Assembly: GCF_001017435.1 (NCBI RefSeq)
Contig: NZ_CP011371.1
Span: 2,294,001 to 2,358,000 of the forward strand
Direction: 5' to 3'
Length of the DNA: 64,000 bases
Source: Caldimonas brevitalea
Lineage (GTDB): Bacteria > Pseudomonadota > Gammaproteobacteria > Burkholderiales > Burkholderiaceae_C
The notes under the pieces are model-generated. The model did not search any database. It was not told where the DNA came from and worked only from the letters and a program-made list of their open reading frames with translations. Shown piece by piece: positions 51,830 through 61,254 of this stretch (positions within the stretch are counted from its first letter, which is position 1; each line of letters starts with the position of its first letter). The position numbers and the translations under genes were made by a program.

Positions 51830-52903
51830 CTAGTGGGTTTCAGAGACAAAACCGATCAGCTGGGCAGAAAGATCGGCCTGGGCGAGAAGCGCTTCACGCC
51901 AGCGCTCACTGTGTGTCTGCCACGCTGCCGGCGCGCTGCCTGCGGGCGCGGTGTCGCCCAGGCCGTTCCAGAAATACCAGGCGGCCCGCACCTCGGCCGC
52001 GAGCGGGGCGGGCGCCCCGTCCAGGTAACGGCGCAGAAAGGCCAGCAGCTTGGCGACGTGCGCGTCGTCGTCTTGCGGATAGATGTGCCAGACGAAGGGT
52101 TTGCCGGCCCATTGCGCCCGGACGAAGGAGTCTTCGCCGCGCACGAAATTCAGGTCCGAGGCCCACAACAGGCGGTCGAACTCCGTCTGGGGCAGGGCCG
52201 GCAGCCAGCCGACGCGCAAGGCGCCGCGCGCGAGCACTGTGCCGGGCTGGGGCACGGCTTTCAGCGCCTGCCCGAGCGCCTCGCTGGCGGCTCCCGGCGT
52301 TGCCAGCAGCAGGGTGGGGCGCTCCGCCCAGGCGGCCAGCAGGGCGGGCAGCGGCGCGCCGGCATAGCAGAACAGGCTGACCACCTGCTCACCGGCCCGC
52401 GGGGCCAGGCCCAGGCGGTGCAGCCAGGCGGCGCCGTCGAAGCCCGCTTGCTGCTCGAGCAGGCCCGGCTCCCGCAGCAGGCCGCCGGTTCGAGGCGTGA
52501 ACCCCGGGTAGAAAAAGCGCTTCTCGAGTCCGGCGCCAGGCCCTGACATCTGCGGCGACGGCAGGCCGTGGCTGCGCTCGACGTAGTCCTCGGCGCTGAG
52601 GTATTCGAGGTTGACCCAGCGGGGCGCCGGCGAGCGCGCCGCCATGGCGGCGAGAAAGGCGGGCGGCAGCTCGCAGCCGAAGGCCTCGATCACGACGTCG
52701 CCCGGGGTGGCGCCACCGGATTGCGGCCAGGGCTGGACCGCCACGCCCGGCGCTCCGGCAGGCGCCATCCATTGCAGCGGCGCCGGGTCGTCGATCCACA
52801 ACCGCACGGCATGGCCACGCGACGCCAGATCGGCCGCCAAACGCCAGCAGACGCCGGCATCGCCGTAGTTGTCGATCACGCGGCAAAACAAATCCCACAA
52901 CAT
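51830..52903 (-). CDS. earP: EF-P arginine 32 rhamnosyltransferase EarP
   Basis: GT-B glycosyltransferase (357 aa, DUF2331 family) that attaches rhamnose from dTDP-rhamnose to EF-P Arg32. The N terminus [20 protein letters not shown] carries the two catalytic-site Asp residues (Asp11, Asp15), and the C-terminal [25 protein letters not shown] carries the donor-binding Glu and the typical IYPQ. It lies 178 bp upstream of efp on the same strand. ATG 52903 is 73 bp from the divergent uvrC start. Confidence 0.95.
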   Translation of the reverse strand: MLWDLFCRVIDNYGDAGVCWRLAADLASRGHAVRLWIDDPAPLQWMAPAGAPGVAVQPWPQSGGATPGDVVIEAFGCELPPAFLAAMAARSPAPRWVNLEYLSAEDYVERSHGLPSPQMSGPGAGLEKRFFYPGFTPRTGGLLREPGLLEQQAGFDGAAWLHRLGLAPRAGEQVVSLFCYAGAPLPALLAAWAERPTLLLATPGAASEALGQALKAVPQPGTVLARGALRVGWLPALPQTEFDRLLWASDLNFVRGEDSFVRAQWAGKPFVWHIYPQDDDAHVAKLLAFLRRYLDGAPAPLAAEVRAAWYFWNGLGDTAPAGSAPAAWQTHSERWREALLAQADLSAQLIGFVSETH

Positions 52904-52976
52904 GCTCGGATTATTGAAGATGCCCGACAAGCCCGCGCCCGGACCGCCGGGCGCGCGCCCTTGGCACAATTTGGGC

Positions 52977-54887
52977 ATGAGCGATGTTGTCGATGTTGTG
53001 TCCCCCGAGCCGCCCGCCGACCCGGTGCGCGAGAAGCTGCTGGCCGAAGTGGCGGCGCTGCCGGCGCTGCCGGGGGTGTATCGCTATTTCGACGCCGACG
53101 ACCAGGTGCTGTACGTCGGCAAGGCGCGCAACCTGAAGAAGCGGGTGTCGAGCTACTTCCAGAAGAACCACGGCGGCACCCGCATCGGGCACATGATCTC
53201 GAAGATCGTGCGGATGCAGACGACGGTGGTGCGCTCTGAAGCCGAGGCGCTGCTGCTCGAGAACAACCTGATCAAGACGCTCAATCCGCGCTTCAACATC
53301 CTGTTCCGCGACGACAAGAGCTACCCCTATCTGAAGATCGCGTCGCACGACTTCCCGCGCATGGCGTACTACCGCGGTTCGGTCGACAAGAAACACCGCT
53401 ACTTCGGGCCCTACCCGAGCGCCTGGGCCGTGAAGGAATCGATTCAGCTGTTGCAGAAGGTGTTCCGGTTGCGCACCTGCGAAGACACGGTGTTCAACAA
53501 CCGCACCCGGCCTTGTTTGCTGTACCAGATCAAGCGCTGCTCCGGCCCCTGCGTGCACTACGTCACCGCCGAAGAGTACGGCCGCGACGTCGCCAACGCC
53601 GAGCGCTTTCTGCTGGGCGGCCAGCAGGAGGTGATGGACACCCTGCAGGCGCAGATGATGGCGCACGCCGAGCGACTCGAGTTCGAGAAGGCGGCCGAGA
53701 TCCGCAACCAGCTCGGCGCGCTGTCGCGCGTGCTGCACCAGCAGGCGGTCGACACCGGGTCCGACAAGGACGCCGACGTGCTGGCGGTGCGCGTGCAGGG
53801 CGGCAAGGCCTGCGTCAACCTCGCGATGGTGCGCGGTGGGCGGCACCTGGGCGACCGGCCGTACTTCCCGGCGCATGTCGAAGATGCCACCGCGATCGGC
53901 GCCGACGAGGCCGACGAGGGCGCGCCGGTCGAGGTGCAGGTGCTGGAAGCCTTCATCGCGCAGCATTATCTCGAAGGCGGCGTGCCGCCCTTGCTGGTCC
54001 TCAGTCATGCAGTCGACAAGGCCCTGATCGAAGCCCTGTCGGAGCAGGCCGGGGTGAAGGTCACCGCCTTGCACCAGCCGCGCGAGCAACGCCGGGCCTG
54101 GTTGGAGATGGCGATCAAGGGCGCCGAACTGGCGCTGGCGCGTCTGCTGGCCGAAGAAGGATCGCAGCAGGCGCGCACCCGGGCACTGGTCGAAGCGCTC
54201 GATCTCTCGCCTGAGAACCTCGACACCTTCCGCATCGAATGTTTCGACGTCAGCCACACCGCAGGCGAGGCGACGCAGGCATCCTGCGTGGTGTTCGACA
54301 GCCACAAGATGCAGCCGTCGCAGTACCGTCGCTACAACATCGAGGGTGTCACCCCGGGCGACGACTACGCGGCGATGCGCCAGGTGCTGACGCGGCGCTA
54401 CGCCAAGCTGGCGGAAGCCGCCGAGAAAGGCGAAGCGCGCCTGCCGGACTTGGTGCTCGTCGATGGCGGGCGCGGCCAGGTGTCGATGGCGCGCGAGGTG
54501 TTCGAAGAGCTGGGGCTCGACCTCGGCTTGATCGTGGGTGTCGAGAAGGGCGAGGGCCGCAAGGTGGGCCTCGAGGAACTGGTGTTCGCCGATGGCCGTG
54601 ACAAGGTCTGGCTCGGCAAGGATTCGGCCGCCTTGATGTTGGTGGCGCAGATCCGCGACGAGGCGCACCGGTTCGCGATCACGGGAATGCGGGCGCGGCG
54701 TGCATCAGTTCGCACTGGCGGCTCCCGATTGGAGGAAATCCCCGGTGTCGGGCCGAAGAAGCGGGCTAGACTTCTTCAACGCTTCGGCGGCCTGCGCGGT
54801 GTGACGAGTGCGAGTGTCGAAGACTTGCTGTCGGTCGAAGGCATCTCGCGGGAACTGGCAGAAGAAATCTATCGGGCCTTGCACTAG
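52977..54887 (+). CDS. uvrC: Excinuclease ABC subunit C UvrC
   Basis: Nucleotide-excision repair nuclease (636 aa). GIY-YIG N-terminal nuclease ([25 protein letters not shown]), UvrBC-binding UVR domain with [12 protein letters not shown] (about 235-246), RNase H-like C-terminal nuclease with [21 protein letters not shown] (Asp-His) and [10 protein letters not shown], then tandem helix-hairpin-helix ([20 protein letters not shown]). All parts intact. ATG 52977 is chosen because MSDVVDVV leads into the GIY-YIG domain; an open frame upstream to 52869 overlaps the earP promoter. Confidence 0.96.
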   Translation: MSDVVDVVSPEPPADPVREKLLAEVAALPALPGVYRYFDADDQVLYVGKARNLKKRVSSYFQKNHGGTRIGHMISKIVRMQTTVVRSEAEALLLENNLIKTLNPRFNILFRDDKSYPYLKIASHDFPRMAYYRGSVDKKHRYFGPYPSAWAVKESIQLLQKVFRLRTCEDTVFNNRTRPCLLYQIKRCSGPCVHYVTAEEYGRDVANAERFLLGGQQEVMDTLQAQMMAHAERLEFEKAAEIRNQLGALSRVLHQQAVDTGSDKDADVLAVRVQGGKACVNLAMVRGGRHLGDRPYFPAHVEDATAIGADEADEGAPVEVQVLEAFIAQHYLEGGVPPLLVLSHAVDKALIEALSEQAGVKVTALHQPREQRRAWLEMAIKGAELALARLLAEEGSQQARTRALVEALDLSPENLDTFRIECFDVSHTAGEATQASCVVFDSHKMQPSQYRRYNIEGVTPGDDYAAMRQVLTRRYAKLAEAAEKGEARLPDLVLVDGGRGQVSMAREVFEELGLDLGLIVGVEKGEGRKVGLEELVFADGRDKVWLGKDSAALMLVAQIRDEAHRFAITGMRARRASVRTGGSRLEEIPGVGPKKRARLLQRFGGLRGVTSASVEDLLSVEGISRELAEEIYRALH

Positions 54888-54917
54888 TGAGACAGTCGGG
54901 CCCACGGAGAGGGTCGG

Positions 54918-55433
54918 ATGATGTCGGAATACAAGCGTGTGCGCGGCTTTGCCGCGTTGCCTGCGCTCGCGGGCCTGGCGGTGATCGCCGCGGCGGCGGG
55001 CGCTCTGGTCGGCTGTGCCCAGCAGGGCGGTGCCGGGTCGAAGGGTGAGGGCACGCCGCCCGGCGCCTCGAGCTCGGCGGGCCGCGGCTCACCTGGGGTC
55101 CAAGGCAGCGTGCGCAGCTGGGACCAATACCGGGAACGCGCGGGCCAACGTATTGCTCAGGTCAACGCCGACCGCGTCTACCTCGACACCCCGCCCGACA
55201 TCCTGCTGGCGATCCCGGTGCTCGAGATCGACCTCAACGCCGATGGCAGCATCCGCCGCATCAACGTGCTGCGCTATCCGCGCCAGGCGCGCGACACCAC
55301 CCAGCTGGCGATCGACGCGGTCAAACGGGCGGCGCCTTTCGGCGACGTGTCCAACCTGCCCAAGCCGTGGCGGTTCGCTGAAACCTTCTTGTACCGCGAC
55401 GACCGCAAGTTCAAGCCGCGCTCGCTGGACTGA
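54918..55433 (+). CDS. Putative lipoprotein with TonB C-terminal-like domain
   Basis: Protein of 171 aa. A hydrophobic N terminus ends in the lipobox LVGC (Cys33), followed by a Gly/Ser-rich linker and a C-terminal domain (about 90-165) reading VLEIDLNADGSIRRINVLRYP and ARDTTQLAIDAVKRAAPFG, the pattern of the energy-transducer TonB C-terminal fold. No transmembrane anchor for ExbBD contact remains, so it is not a normal TonB. It follows uvrC by 30 bp on the same strand. Function unknown. Confidence 0.75.
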   Translation: MMSEYKRVRGFAALPALAGLAVIAAAAGALVGCAQQGGAGSKGEGTPPGASSSAGRGSPGVQGSVRSWDQYRERAGQRIAQVNADRVYLDTPPDILLAIPVLEIDLNADGSIRRINVLRYPRQARDTTQLAIDAVKRAAPFGDVSNLPKPWRFAETFLYRDDRKFKPRSLD

Positions 55434-55674
55434 CGCGACGCATGGCGGGCCCCGCGCGGCCCGCCGTGGCTGCAGCGAGAGGGTGGCCGGCCGCGCCACC
55501 TGAAACGCCTGCCGCTGCGCGCCTGAGGCACCGCCGCTGCCACGCCGGGCCCCGCCTTCAGGGCCGAAAGCCGGCGCCTGACGCTCGCGCCGAGGGCCTC
55601 CGGATCACCCCGGGCCCGGGCCTACACATCGTTGCGCTGGCGGCTGTCATGCGACTTGCGCCACAATCGTGCGC

Positions 55675-56241
55675 ATGTTCTTCAATCTCCCCACGCTGCT
55701 GACCTGGGCGCGCATCGTCGCCATCCCCCTGATCGTGGGCGTGTTCTACCTGCCGCTCGAACGGCCGGTCGGCAACCTGGCGGCCACGGTGATGTTCATC
55801 GTCTTCGCGCTGACGGACTGGGCCGACGGCTGGCTCGCGCGGCGGCTCAACCAGACCTCGGCCTTCGGCGCTTTCCTCGATCCGGTGGCCGACAAGTTCT
55901 TGGTCTGTGCGTCCTTGCTGATCCTGGTGCAGCTCGACCGGGTCAACGCGCTGGTCGCACTGGTCATCATCGGCCGCGAGATCGCCATTTCGGCGCTGCG
56001 CGAGTGGATGGCCCAGATCGGTGCGCTGAAAAGCGTCGCCGTGCACATGCTGGGCAAGCTGAAGACGACCACCCAGATGATCGCCATCCCGTTCCTGCTC
56101 TACGACGGGCTGGTGTTCGGCATCGTCGACACCAAGATCTGGGGCACCGTGCTGCTCTACCTGGCGGCCGTGCTGACGATCTGGTCGATGGTGTACTACC
56201 TGCAGAAGGCGCTACCCGAGATCCGCTCGAAGGCGCGCTGA
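55675..56241 (+). CDS. pgsA: CDP-diacylglycerol--glycerol-3-phosphate 3-phosphatidyltransferase PgsA
   Basis: Membrane enzyme (188 aa) making phosphatidylglycerophosphate, the precursor of phosphatidylglycerol. The CDP-alcohol phosphotransferase motif DGxxAR(8)GxxxDxxxD is complete in DWADGWLARRLNQTSAFGAFLDPVADK (about residues 45-70), with hydrophobic helices around it. The start MFFNLPTLLTWARI is the family opening; a GTG two codons earlier is an alternative. This gene often follows uvrC in proteobacteria, as here. Confidence 0.95.
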   Translation: MFFNLPTLLTWARIVAIPLIVGVFYLPLERPVGNLAATVMFIVFALTDWADGWLARRLNQTSAFGAFLDPVADKFLVCASLLILVQLDRVNALVALVIIGREIAISALREWMAQIGALKSVAVHMLGKLKTTTQMIAIPFLLYDGLVFGIVDTKIWGTVLLYLAAVLTIWSMVYYLQKALPEIRSKAR

Positions 56242-56327
56242 CCCGGCACGTCCTGCTGCCCCAGCTGCTGCGCTCGCATGCCGGCCTGTCCGGCTGACCG
56301 GCCCCTCTGTTGTTCCGGTGGTTCCCG

Positions 56328-57224
56328 ATGTCCGACCGTTCCCGCGCGCTGCTGCGCGCCGTGCCCTTGGTGTTCGTGCTCATCTGGAGCACCGGCTTCA
56401 TCGTCGCGCGCTACGGCATGCCGTACGCGCCGCCGCTCACCTTCCTGTCGCTGCGATACGCGCTGTCGATCCTCTGTTTCCTGCCCTGGATCGTGCTCGC
56501 GCGCGCCGCGTGGCCACAGGGGTGGGCGCAATGGTGGCACCTGGGCGTCACTGGCGCGTTGATGCATGCGGGCTACCTCGGCGGCGTGTGGGCAGCCGTC
56601 AAGGCGGGCATGGGCGCGGGCACCATCGCCTTGATCGTCGGGCTGCAACCCGTGCTCACCGCGGTCTGGCTTGCGGTGCGCGCCCAAGACGCGTCGGCCA
56701 AGGCCAGCGCGAGGCAATGGGGCGGGCTGGCGGTCGGCTTCGTCGGTCTGGCCTTGGTGGTGTGGCACAAGCTGGGCGCTGGCGAGTTGAACCGGCTCAA
56801 CCTGGGGCTGGCGGTCGCGGCGCTGTTGGCGATCACCGTCGGCACGCTGTATCAGAAGCGCCACGTCGCGCCTTGCGATGTGCGCACCGCCAACACGGTG
56901 CAGCTGATGGCCGCCTTGGTGGTGTCGCTGCCGCTGGTGGCCCTGGAGTCGGAGTCGGTCGTCACCCACCCGCATTTCATCGGCGCACTGGCCTGGTCGG
57001 TGGTCGGCCTGACGCTGGGTGGCAGCTCGCTGTTCTACCTGCTGATCCAGCGCGGGGCCGCCACCAGCGTCACCAGCTTGCTCTATCTGGTGCCGCCGTG
57101 TACGGCGGTGATGGCATGGGCGCTGTTCGACGAAACCCTCGCTCCCAGCACGCTGGCCGGCATGGCGCTGACGGCGTTCGGTGTGTGGCTGGTGGTTCAG
57201 CCTCGCTCAAGTCGGGTTGGTTAG
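56328..57224 (+). CDS. DMT family transporter (EamA domain)
   Basis: Inner-membrane transporter of 298 aa with ten hydrophobic helices in two EamA repeats. The first repeat starts VPLVFVLIWSTGFIVARYG and includes PLTFLSLRYALSI; the second ends with TSVTSLLYLVPPCTAVMAW and TLAGMALTAFGVWLV. Related proteins export amino acids or metabolites; the substrate is unknown. The ATG at 56328 was preferred over a TTG at 56310. It overlaps the convergent LysR gene by 18 bp. Confidence 0.9.
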   Translation: MSDRSRALLRAVPLVFVLIWSTGFIVARYGMPYAPPLTFLSLRYALSILCFLPWIVLARAAWPQGWAQWWHLGVTGALMHAGYLGGVWAAVKAGMGAGTIALIVGLQPVLTAVWLAVRAQDASAKASARQWGGLAVGFVGLALVVWHKLGAGELNRLNLGLAVAALLAITVGTLYQKRHVAPCDVRTANTVQLMAALVVSLPLVALESESVVTHPHFIGALAWSVVGLTLGGSSLFYLLIQRGAATSVTSLLYLVPPCTAVMAWALFDETLAPSTLAGMALTAFGVWLVVQPRSSRVG

Positions 57225-58142
57225 CCACGGCGGCGTGGCAAACCACTGCAGCAAGTGGTCTTGCAGCAGCCGCAGCCGCAGCGGCGCGCTGTCGGCCTGT
57301 GCGCGCTGTGGGGCCACCCAGTGCACGTCGGCGTCCAGCATCGCGTAGCCCGGCAGCAACTGCACCAGGCGGCCGGCGGCCAGCGCTTCGTGCACGTCCC
57401 ACAGACTGCGCAGCATGATGCCGTGCCCGGCCAGCGCCCAGTCCCGCACCACCTCGCCGCTGTTGCTCGACAACGGGCCTTGCACCCGCACGGTGACGGG
57501 CCGCGCGTCGCGCTTGCGCCCGAGCGGCGTCAAGCGCCATTGTGCGTAGCGGCTGTCGTGCTCGCGCACCACCAGGCAGTCGTGCTGCGCCAGATCGGCC
57601 GGCAGCCTGGGGGCGCCCCGTCGGGCCACGTAGTCCGGCGAGGCGACCAGCACGCGGCGGTTTGCCGCCAGCTTGCGCGTCACCGCTTGCCCATGCCGAG
57701 GTGTCCACAGCCACACGGCGCAGTCGATGCCGCCGCTCGTCAGGTCCGGCAGCTGCTCCATCAGGTGCAGTTGCAACTCCACCTGCGGGTGGCGTTGCTG
57801 GAAGGCTGACAGCGCCGGGGCGACCCAGCGCCGGCCGAATCCGAACGACGAGGCGATGCGCACGCTGCCGCGTGGCTCCACGCGCCGCGCCTGCAACCCG
57901 TCTTCGAGCGCCTGCAATCCGGCCAACAGGGTTTGCGCCTGCGCGCAGAACAACTCGCCTTCGTCGGTGAGCGCCAGGCGCCGCGTGGTGCGGTGGAACA
58001 GCCGCACGCCGAGCTGCGCTTCGAGTGCCGCCAGCCGTTTGCTGACGGCGGGTGGCTCGAGGTCGAGCTGCCGAGCGGCGGCGGCAAGGCTGCCCTGGGC
58101 TGCGACCTGGGTCACCAGCAACAGGTCCGGCCGGTCGATCAT
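57207..58142 (-). CDS. LysR-family transcriptional regulator
   Basis: Regulator of 311 aa. Helix-turn-helix at about 5-62 (AAQGSLAAAARQLDLEPPAVSKRLAALEAQLGVRLFHRTTRRL-type wording) and a C-terminal ligand-binding domain. It belongs to the CrgA/AaeR-like group. It is divergent from the alpha/beta hydrolase gene, with 73 bp between their start codons, which suggests that it controls the hydrolase. ATG 58142 has ggagg 6 bp upstream. Confidence 0.92.
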   Translation of the reverse strand: MIDRPDLLLVTQVAAQGSLAAAARQLDLEPPAVSKRLAALEAQLGVRLFHRTTRRLALTDEGELFCAQAQTLLAGLQALEDGLQARRVEPRGSVRIASSFGFGRRWVAPALSAFQQRHPQVELQLHLMEQLPDLTSGGIDCAVWLWTPRHGQAVTRKLAANRRVLVASPDYVARRGAPRLPADLAQHDCLVVREHDSRYAQWRLTPLGRKRDARPVTVRVQGPLSSNSGEVVRDWALAGHGIMLRSLWDVHEALAAGRLVQLLPGYAMLDADVHWVAPQRAQADSAPLRLRLLQDHLLQWFATPPWLTNPT

Positions 58143-58215
58143 CAGTTCCTCCAAGGAAATAGTCGCTTGCCGGATTATTGCTTGCCGAGCCCAGCCCGAT
58201 TCGCACAATGGCGCC

Positions 58216-59088
58216 ATGTTCGAAGGCTACGTATCGCGCCACGTCGAGGTCGACGGCGCCCGCCTGCACTTGCGCCTCGGCGGCCGCGGGCCGGCCCTGT
58301 TGCTGTTGCATGGCCATCCGCAGACCCACGTGATGTGGCACCGAGTGGCCCACGCGCTTGCCGCCCGCTACACCGTGGTCGCGCTTGACCTGCCTGGTTA
58401 CGGGGACTCCTGCCGCCCGAGCGCGGATGCCGAGCACGTGCACCACAGCAAGCGGCAGATGGCGCGGTGGATCGCGGCCGCCATGGTGCAGCTAGGCTTC
58501 GACCGTTATGGCGTGTGTGCGCACGATCGCGGCGCACGGGTGGCCCACCGTCTCGCCGTCGACGCGGCCGAGCAGGTGTCGCGGCTGATGCTGCTCGACA
58601 TCGCGCCGACGCTGGCGATGTACGAAGGCACCACCGATGCGTTCGCACGGGCCTATTGGCATTGGTTCTTCCTGATCCAGCCACCGCCCTTGCCCGAAGC
58701 GCTGATCGAGCGTGACAGCCGCGCCTACCTGCACCAGGTGATCGGGCGTCGCCACGCCGGCCTGGCCGCGTTCGACCCGGTCGCCCTGGCCGAGTACGAG
58801 CGCTGCCTGGCGCTGCCCGGCACCGCCACCTCGATCTGTGAGGACTACCGCGCGTCAGCCGGCATCGACCTGCAGCACGACCGCCACGACGTCGCCCAGG
58901 GTGTGCGTCTGACGCAACCGCTGCGGGTGCTGTGGGGTAGCCACGGCACCGTGGGTCGTTGCTTCGACGTGCTGCGGCTGTGGCGCGAGCGGGCCGACGA
59001 CGTCAGTGGGCGGGCGCTGGATTGCGGCCACTACATCGCCGAGGAATGCCCGGAGGCACTGCTCGGCGAAATGCTGGAGTACTTCTGA
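58216..59088 (+). CDS. Alpha/beta hydrolase (haloacetate dehalogenase-like)
   Basis: Hydrolase of 290 aa with an alpha/beta fold. HGHPQTHVMWHRVA near residue 33 gives the oxyanion motif, AHDRGARVAHRLA (about 102-114) contains the nucleophile Asp in place of Ser, and LDCGHYIAEECPE near the C terminus holds the catalytic His. An Asp nucleophile with HGHPQTH wording indicates the haloacetate dehalogenase group rather than an esterase. The actual substrate is unproven. Its stop codon lies inside a tandem 18-bp repeat. Confidence 0.88.
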   Translation: MFEGYVSRHVEVDGARLHLRLGGRGPALLLLHGHPQTHVMWHRVAHALAARYTVVALDLPGYGDSCRPSADAEHVHHSKRQMARWIAAAMVQLGFDRYGVCAHDRGARVAHRLAVDAAEQVSRLMLLDIAPTLAMYEGTTDAFARAYWHWFFLIQPPPLPEALIERDSRAYLHQVIGRRHAGLAAFDPVALAEYERCLALPGTATSICEDYRASAGIDLQHDRHDVAQGVRLTQPLRVLWGSHGTVGRCFDVLRLWRERADDVSGRALDCGHYIAEECPEALLGEMLEYF

Positions 59089-59127
59089 AGGCTGGAGTAC
59101 TTCTGAAGGCTCGAATACTTTTGATGT
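59074..59127 (+). repeat. 18-bp tandem repeat, three units
   Basis: Units of 18 bp at 59074-59091 and 59092-59109 are identical; a third unit at 59110-59127 differs at five positions. The first unit encodes the last residues and stop codon of the hydrolase (LEYF-stop), so the copies repeat the gene's end in the spacer before the tartrate dehydrogenase gene. Likely replication slippage. Confidence 0.85.
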
Positions 59128-59144
59128 GAAGTGAAGGAGTGAAC

Positions 59145-60239
59145 ATGACCACCGGCAAGTTGCGCATCGCAGTGATCGCAGGTGATGGCATCGGCAAAGA
59201 GGTGATGCCCGAGGGGCTGCGCGTGCTCGACGAAGCCGCGCGCCGCTATGGCATCGACCTGCAGTTCGACGAGTTCGATTTCTCGAGCTGGGACTACTAC
59301 GAGCGCCACGGCAAGATGCTGCCCGACGACTGGCAGGACCGCATCGGCTCGCACGATGCCATCTTCTTCGGCGCGGTGGGATGGCCCGACAAGATTCCCG
59401 ACCACGTTTCGCTGTGGGGCTCCTTGCTGCGTTTCCGGCGCGAGTTCGACCAGTACGTCAACCTGCGTCCGGCCCGGCTGATGCCCGGCGTGCGCTCTCC
59501 GCTGGTGCGCCGTGACGGCTCGCCGCGCCAGCCGGGCGAGATCGACATGATGATCGTGCGCGAGAACACCGAGGGCGAGTACTCGAGCATCGGCGGTCGC
59601 ATGTTCGAAGGGACCGAGCGCGAGGTGGTGATCCAGGAGACGGTGATGACCCGCACCGGCGTCGATCGGGTCCTCAAGTTCGCCTTCGAACTGGCCCAGT
59701 CGCGCGGGCGCAAGCGATTGACCTCGGCCACCAAGTCGAACGGCATCTCGATCACGATGCCCTATTGGGACGAGCGGGTCGAAGCGATGGCACGGCACTA
59801 CCCCGAGGTCGCGGTCGACAAATTCCACATCGACATCCTGACGGCGCATTTCGTGCAGCGGCCCGAGCATTTCGACGTCGTTGTCGCCAGCAATTTGTTC
59901 GGCGACATCCTGAGCGACCTCGGCCCGGCCTGTACCGGCACCATCGGCATCGCGCCGTCGGCCAACCTCAACCCCGATGGCCGCTTCCCGTCGCTGTTCG
60001 AACCGGTCCACGGCTCGGCGCCCGACATTGCCGGGCGCGCCATCGCCAACCCGATCGGGCAGATCTGGTCGGGCGCGCTGATGCTCGACTTCCTCGGCCA
60101 CCGCGCCGCGCACGACGCCATCCTGAAGGCCATCGAGACCGTGCTCGATCCCTCGAACGGGGGGCCTCGCACGCCTGATCTCGGCGGCAATGCCCGCACG
60201 TCGGACCTCGGTCGGGCCATCGTGCAAGCCCTACGCTGA
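59145..60239 (+). CDS. ttuC: Tartrate dehydrogenase/decarboxylase (D-malate dehydrogenase family)
   Basis: NAD- and Mn-dependent enzyme (364 aa) of the isocitrate/isopropylmalate dehydrogenase superfamily, TtuC group. It opens RIAVIAGDGIGKEVMPEGL and has VRENTEGEYSSIGGR (about 139-153), the catalytic Lys/Tyr region, and FGDILSDLGPACTGTIGIAPSAN with the metal-binding Asp pair, followed by FEPVHGSAPDIAG. The motif wording fits tartrate or D-malate rather than isopropylmalate. ATG 59145 has aagga upstream; a GTG 6 bp earlier is an alternative. The LysR/hydrolase pair lies upstream. Confidence 0.93.
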   Translation: MTTGKLRIAVIAGDGIGKEVMPEGLRVLDEAARRYGIDLQFDEFDFSSWDYYERHGKMLPDDWQDRIGSHDAIFFGAVGWPDKIPDHVSLWGSLLRFRREFDQYVNLRPARLMPGVRSPLVRRDGSPRQPGEIDMMIVRENTEGEYSSIGGRMFEGTEREVVIQETVMTRTGVDRVLKFAFELAQSRGRKRLTSATKSNGISITMPYWDERVEAMARHYPEVAVDKFHIDILTAHFVQRPEHFDVVVASNLFGDILSDLGPACTGTIGIAPSANLNPDGRFPSLFEPVHGSAPDIAGRAIANPIGQIWSGALMLDFLGHRAAHDAILKAIETVLDPSNGGPRTPDLGGNARTSDLGRAIVQALR

Positions 60240-60340
60240 CGCGGCGTTTGACCCGTCGCGCAAGCGAGGACCAGCGTCGCCGGCTGCGAACTTGTTCACT
60301 CTTTAACAACTTCGATTGGGCATAGAATCCGCAACCGCGC

Positions 60341-60369
60341 TTGACACCGAGTAGGGCGGTGGCTGTAAT
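60341..60369 (+). promoter_or_regulatory. Sigma-70-type promoter of the HU gene
   Basis: A consensus -35 box TTGACA (60341-60346), a 17-bp spacer and a -10 box TGTAAT (60364-60369), placed 111 bp before the HU start codon. One of the few near-consensus promoters readable in this GC-rich window. Confidence 0.7.
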
Positions 60370-60479
60370 TGGTCGCGCAGTAAATCACACAAGCGCGCGG
60401 CCCTTACCAAGCGGTTTTCACCAGGCGTATTTCATGGGTCGCGCCAAGACCAATCGACACCTTTGAGAGGGGGTACTTC

Positions 60480-60752
60480 GTGAACAAGACCGAGTTGATC
60501 GAGCATATCGCCAAGCAGGCCGACATCTCCAAGGCCGCGGCAACGCGAGCGCTCGAGGCGGTGATCGGCGGTGTGCGCACCACGCTCAAGAAGGGCGGCA
60601 CCGTCTCGCTCGTGGGCTTCGGTACCTTCGCCGTTGGCAAGCGTGCCGCGCGCAGCGGCCGCAACCCCCGCACCGGTGCGGCGATCAAGATCAAGGCGGC
60701 CAAGGTGCCGAAGTTCCGCCCCGGCAAGGCGCTCAAAGACGCACTAAACTAA
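60480..60752 (+). CDS. hup: DNA-binding protein HU
   Basis: Nucleoid protein (90 aa) that binds and bends DNA as a dimer. Family signature [30 protein letters not shown] at the C terminus, N-terminal helices [25 protein letters not shown], with the conserved VGFGTF. The start codon is GTG (60480) preceded by gagaggggg. It is followed by tRNA-Val 15 bp later. Confidence 0.96.
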   Translation: MNKTELIEHIAKQADISKAAATRALEAVIGGVRTTLKKGGTVSLVGFGTFAVGKRAARSGRNPRTGAAIKIKAAKVPKFRPGKALKDALN

Positions 60753-60767
60753 CGGCTGTGTTTTCTC

Positions 60768-60843
60768 GGGTGCTTAGCTCAGTTGGTAGAGCGGCGCCCT
60801 TACAAGGCGTAGGTCGGGAGTTCGAGCCTCTCAGCACCCACCA
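60768..60843 (+). tRNA. tRNA-Val (anticodon TAC)
   Basis: 76-nt cloverleaf: acceptor GGGTGCT paired with AGCACCC, D arm TAGCTCAGTTGGTAGA, anticodon loop CTTACAA (anticodon TAC), T arm with GAGTTCGAGCCTC, and an encoded CCA. Directly follows the HU gene. Confidence 0.97.
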
Positions 60844-61012
60844 CGAGAAATCCACCGCCGATATCCCGGGCAGCGCATCCAGCTCACGCAGACCGGCTGC
60901 CCGACACGACTCCCGAGCCCGAACAGACTTCAGCCGCCACCCGCGGTGGGACGTACACAACCGGTAGCTCGACGCGCCCGGCAGCACTGCCGGCGTCAGC
61001 TAGAATATCGGT

Positions 61013-61160
61013 CTGTCACGCCGGGGGGCGCGGATCGGAACCCAGATCGAGTCCAGCTTGCCGCAAGCGAGAGAGACATCGGCTGCGAGGAGTGTTCCGG
61101 CGGTCCCAACGCTAGCGATAGCACCATGACGAAGGCGAACCTAGGTTCGCCTTTTTGCTT
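61013..61160 (+). ncRNA. Candidate small RNA between tRNA-Val and ppiD
   Basis: A possible -10 box TAGAAT at 61001-61006 is followed by about 150 nt without a plausible ORF, ending in a strong intrinsic terminator (61132-61156 plus T tract). The region has several self-complementary stretches. No good -35 box is visible and I recognise no Rfam family. It could instead be the end of a tRNA-Val transcript. Offered as a candidate only. Confidence 0.35.
61132..61156 (+). terminator. Strong rho-independent terminator
   Basis: Perfect 10-bp stem AAGGCGAACC / GGTTCGCCTT around a central TA, followed by TTT then GCTTTT. It lies 290 bp after tRNA-Val and 99 bp before ppiD, so it ends whatever is transcribed in between. 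Confidence 0.85.
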
Positions 61161-61254
61161 TTCAGGTGTGCCGCTGGCGGGGTGGGGCAGGACGTGGCTA
61201 CGGCCCGCGCTTGCGCGGTTCACCCTCATCGACTCTGAGACCGAGGTTCGTTCG

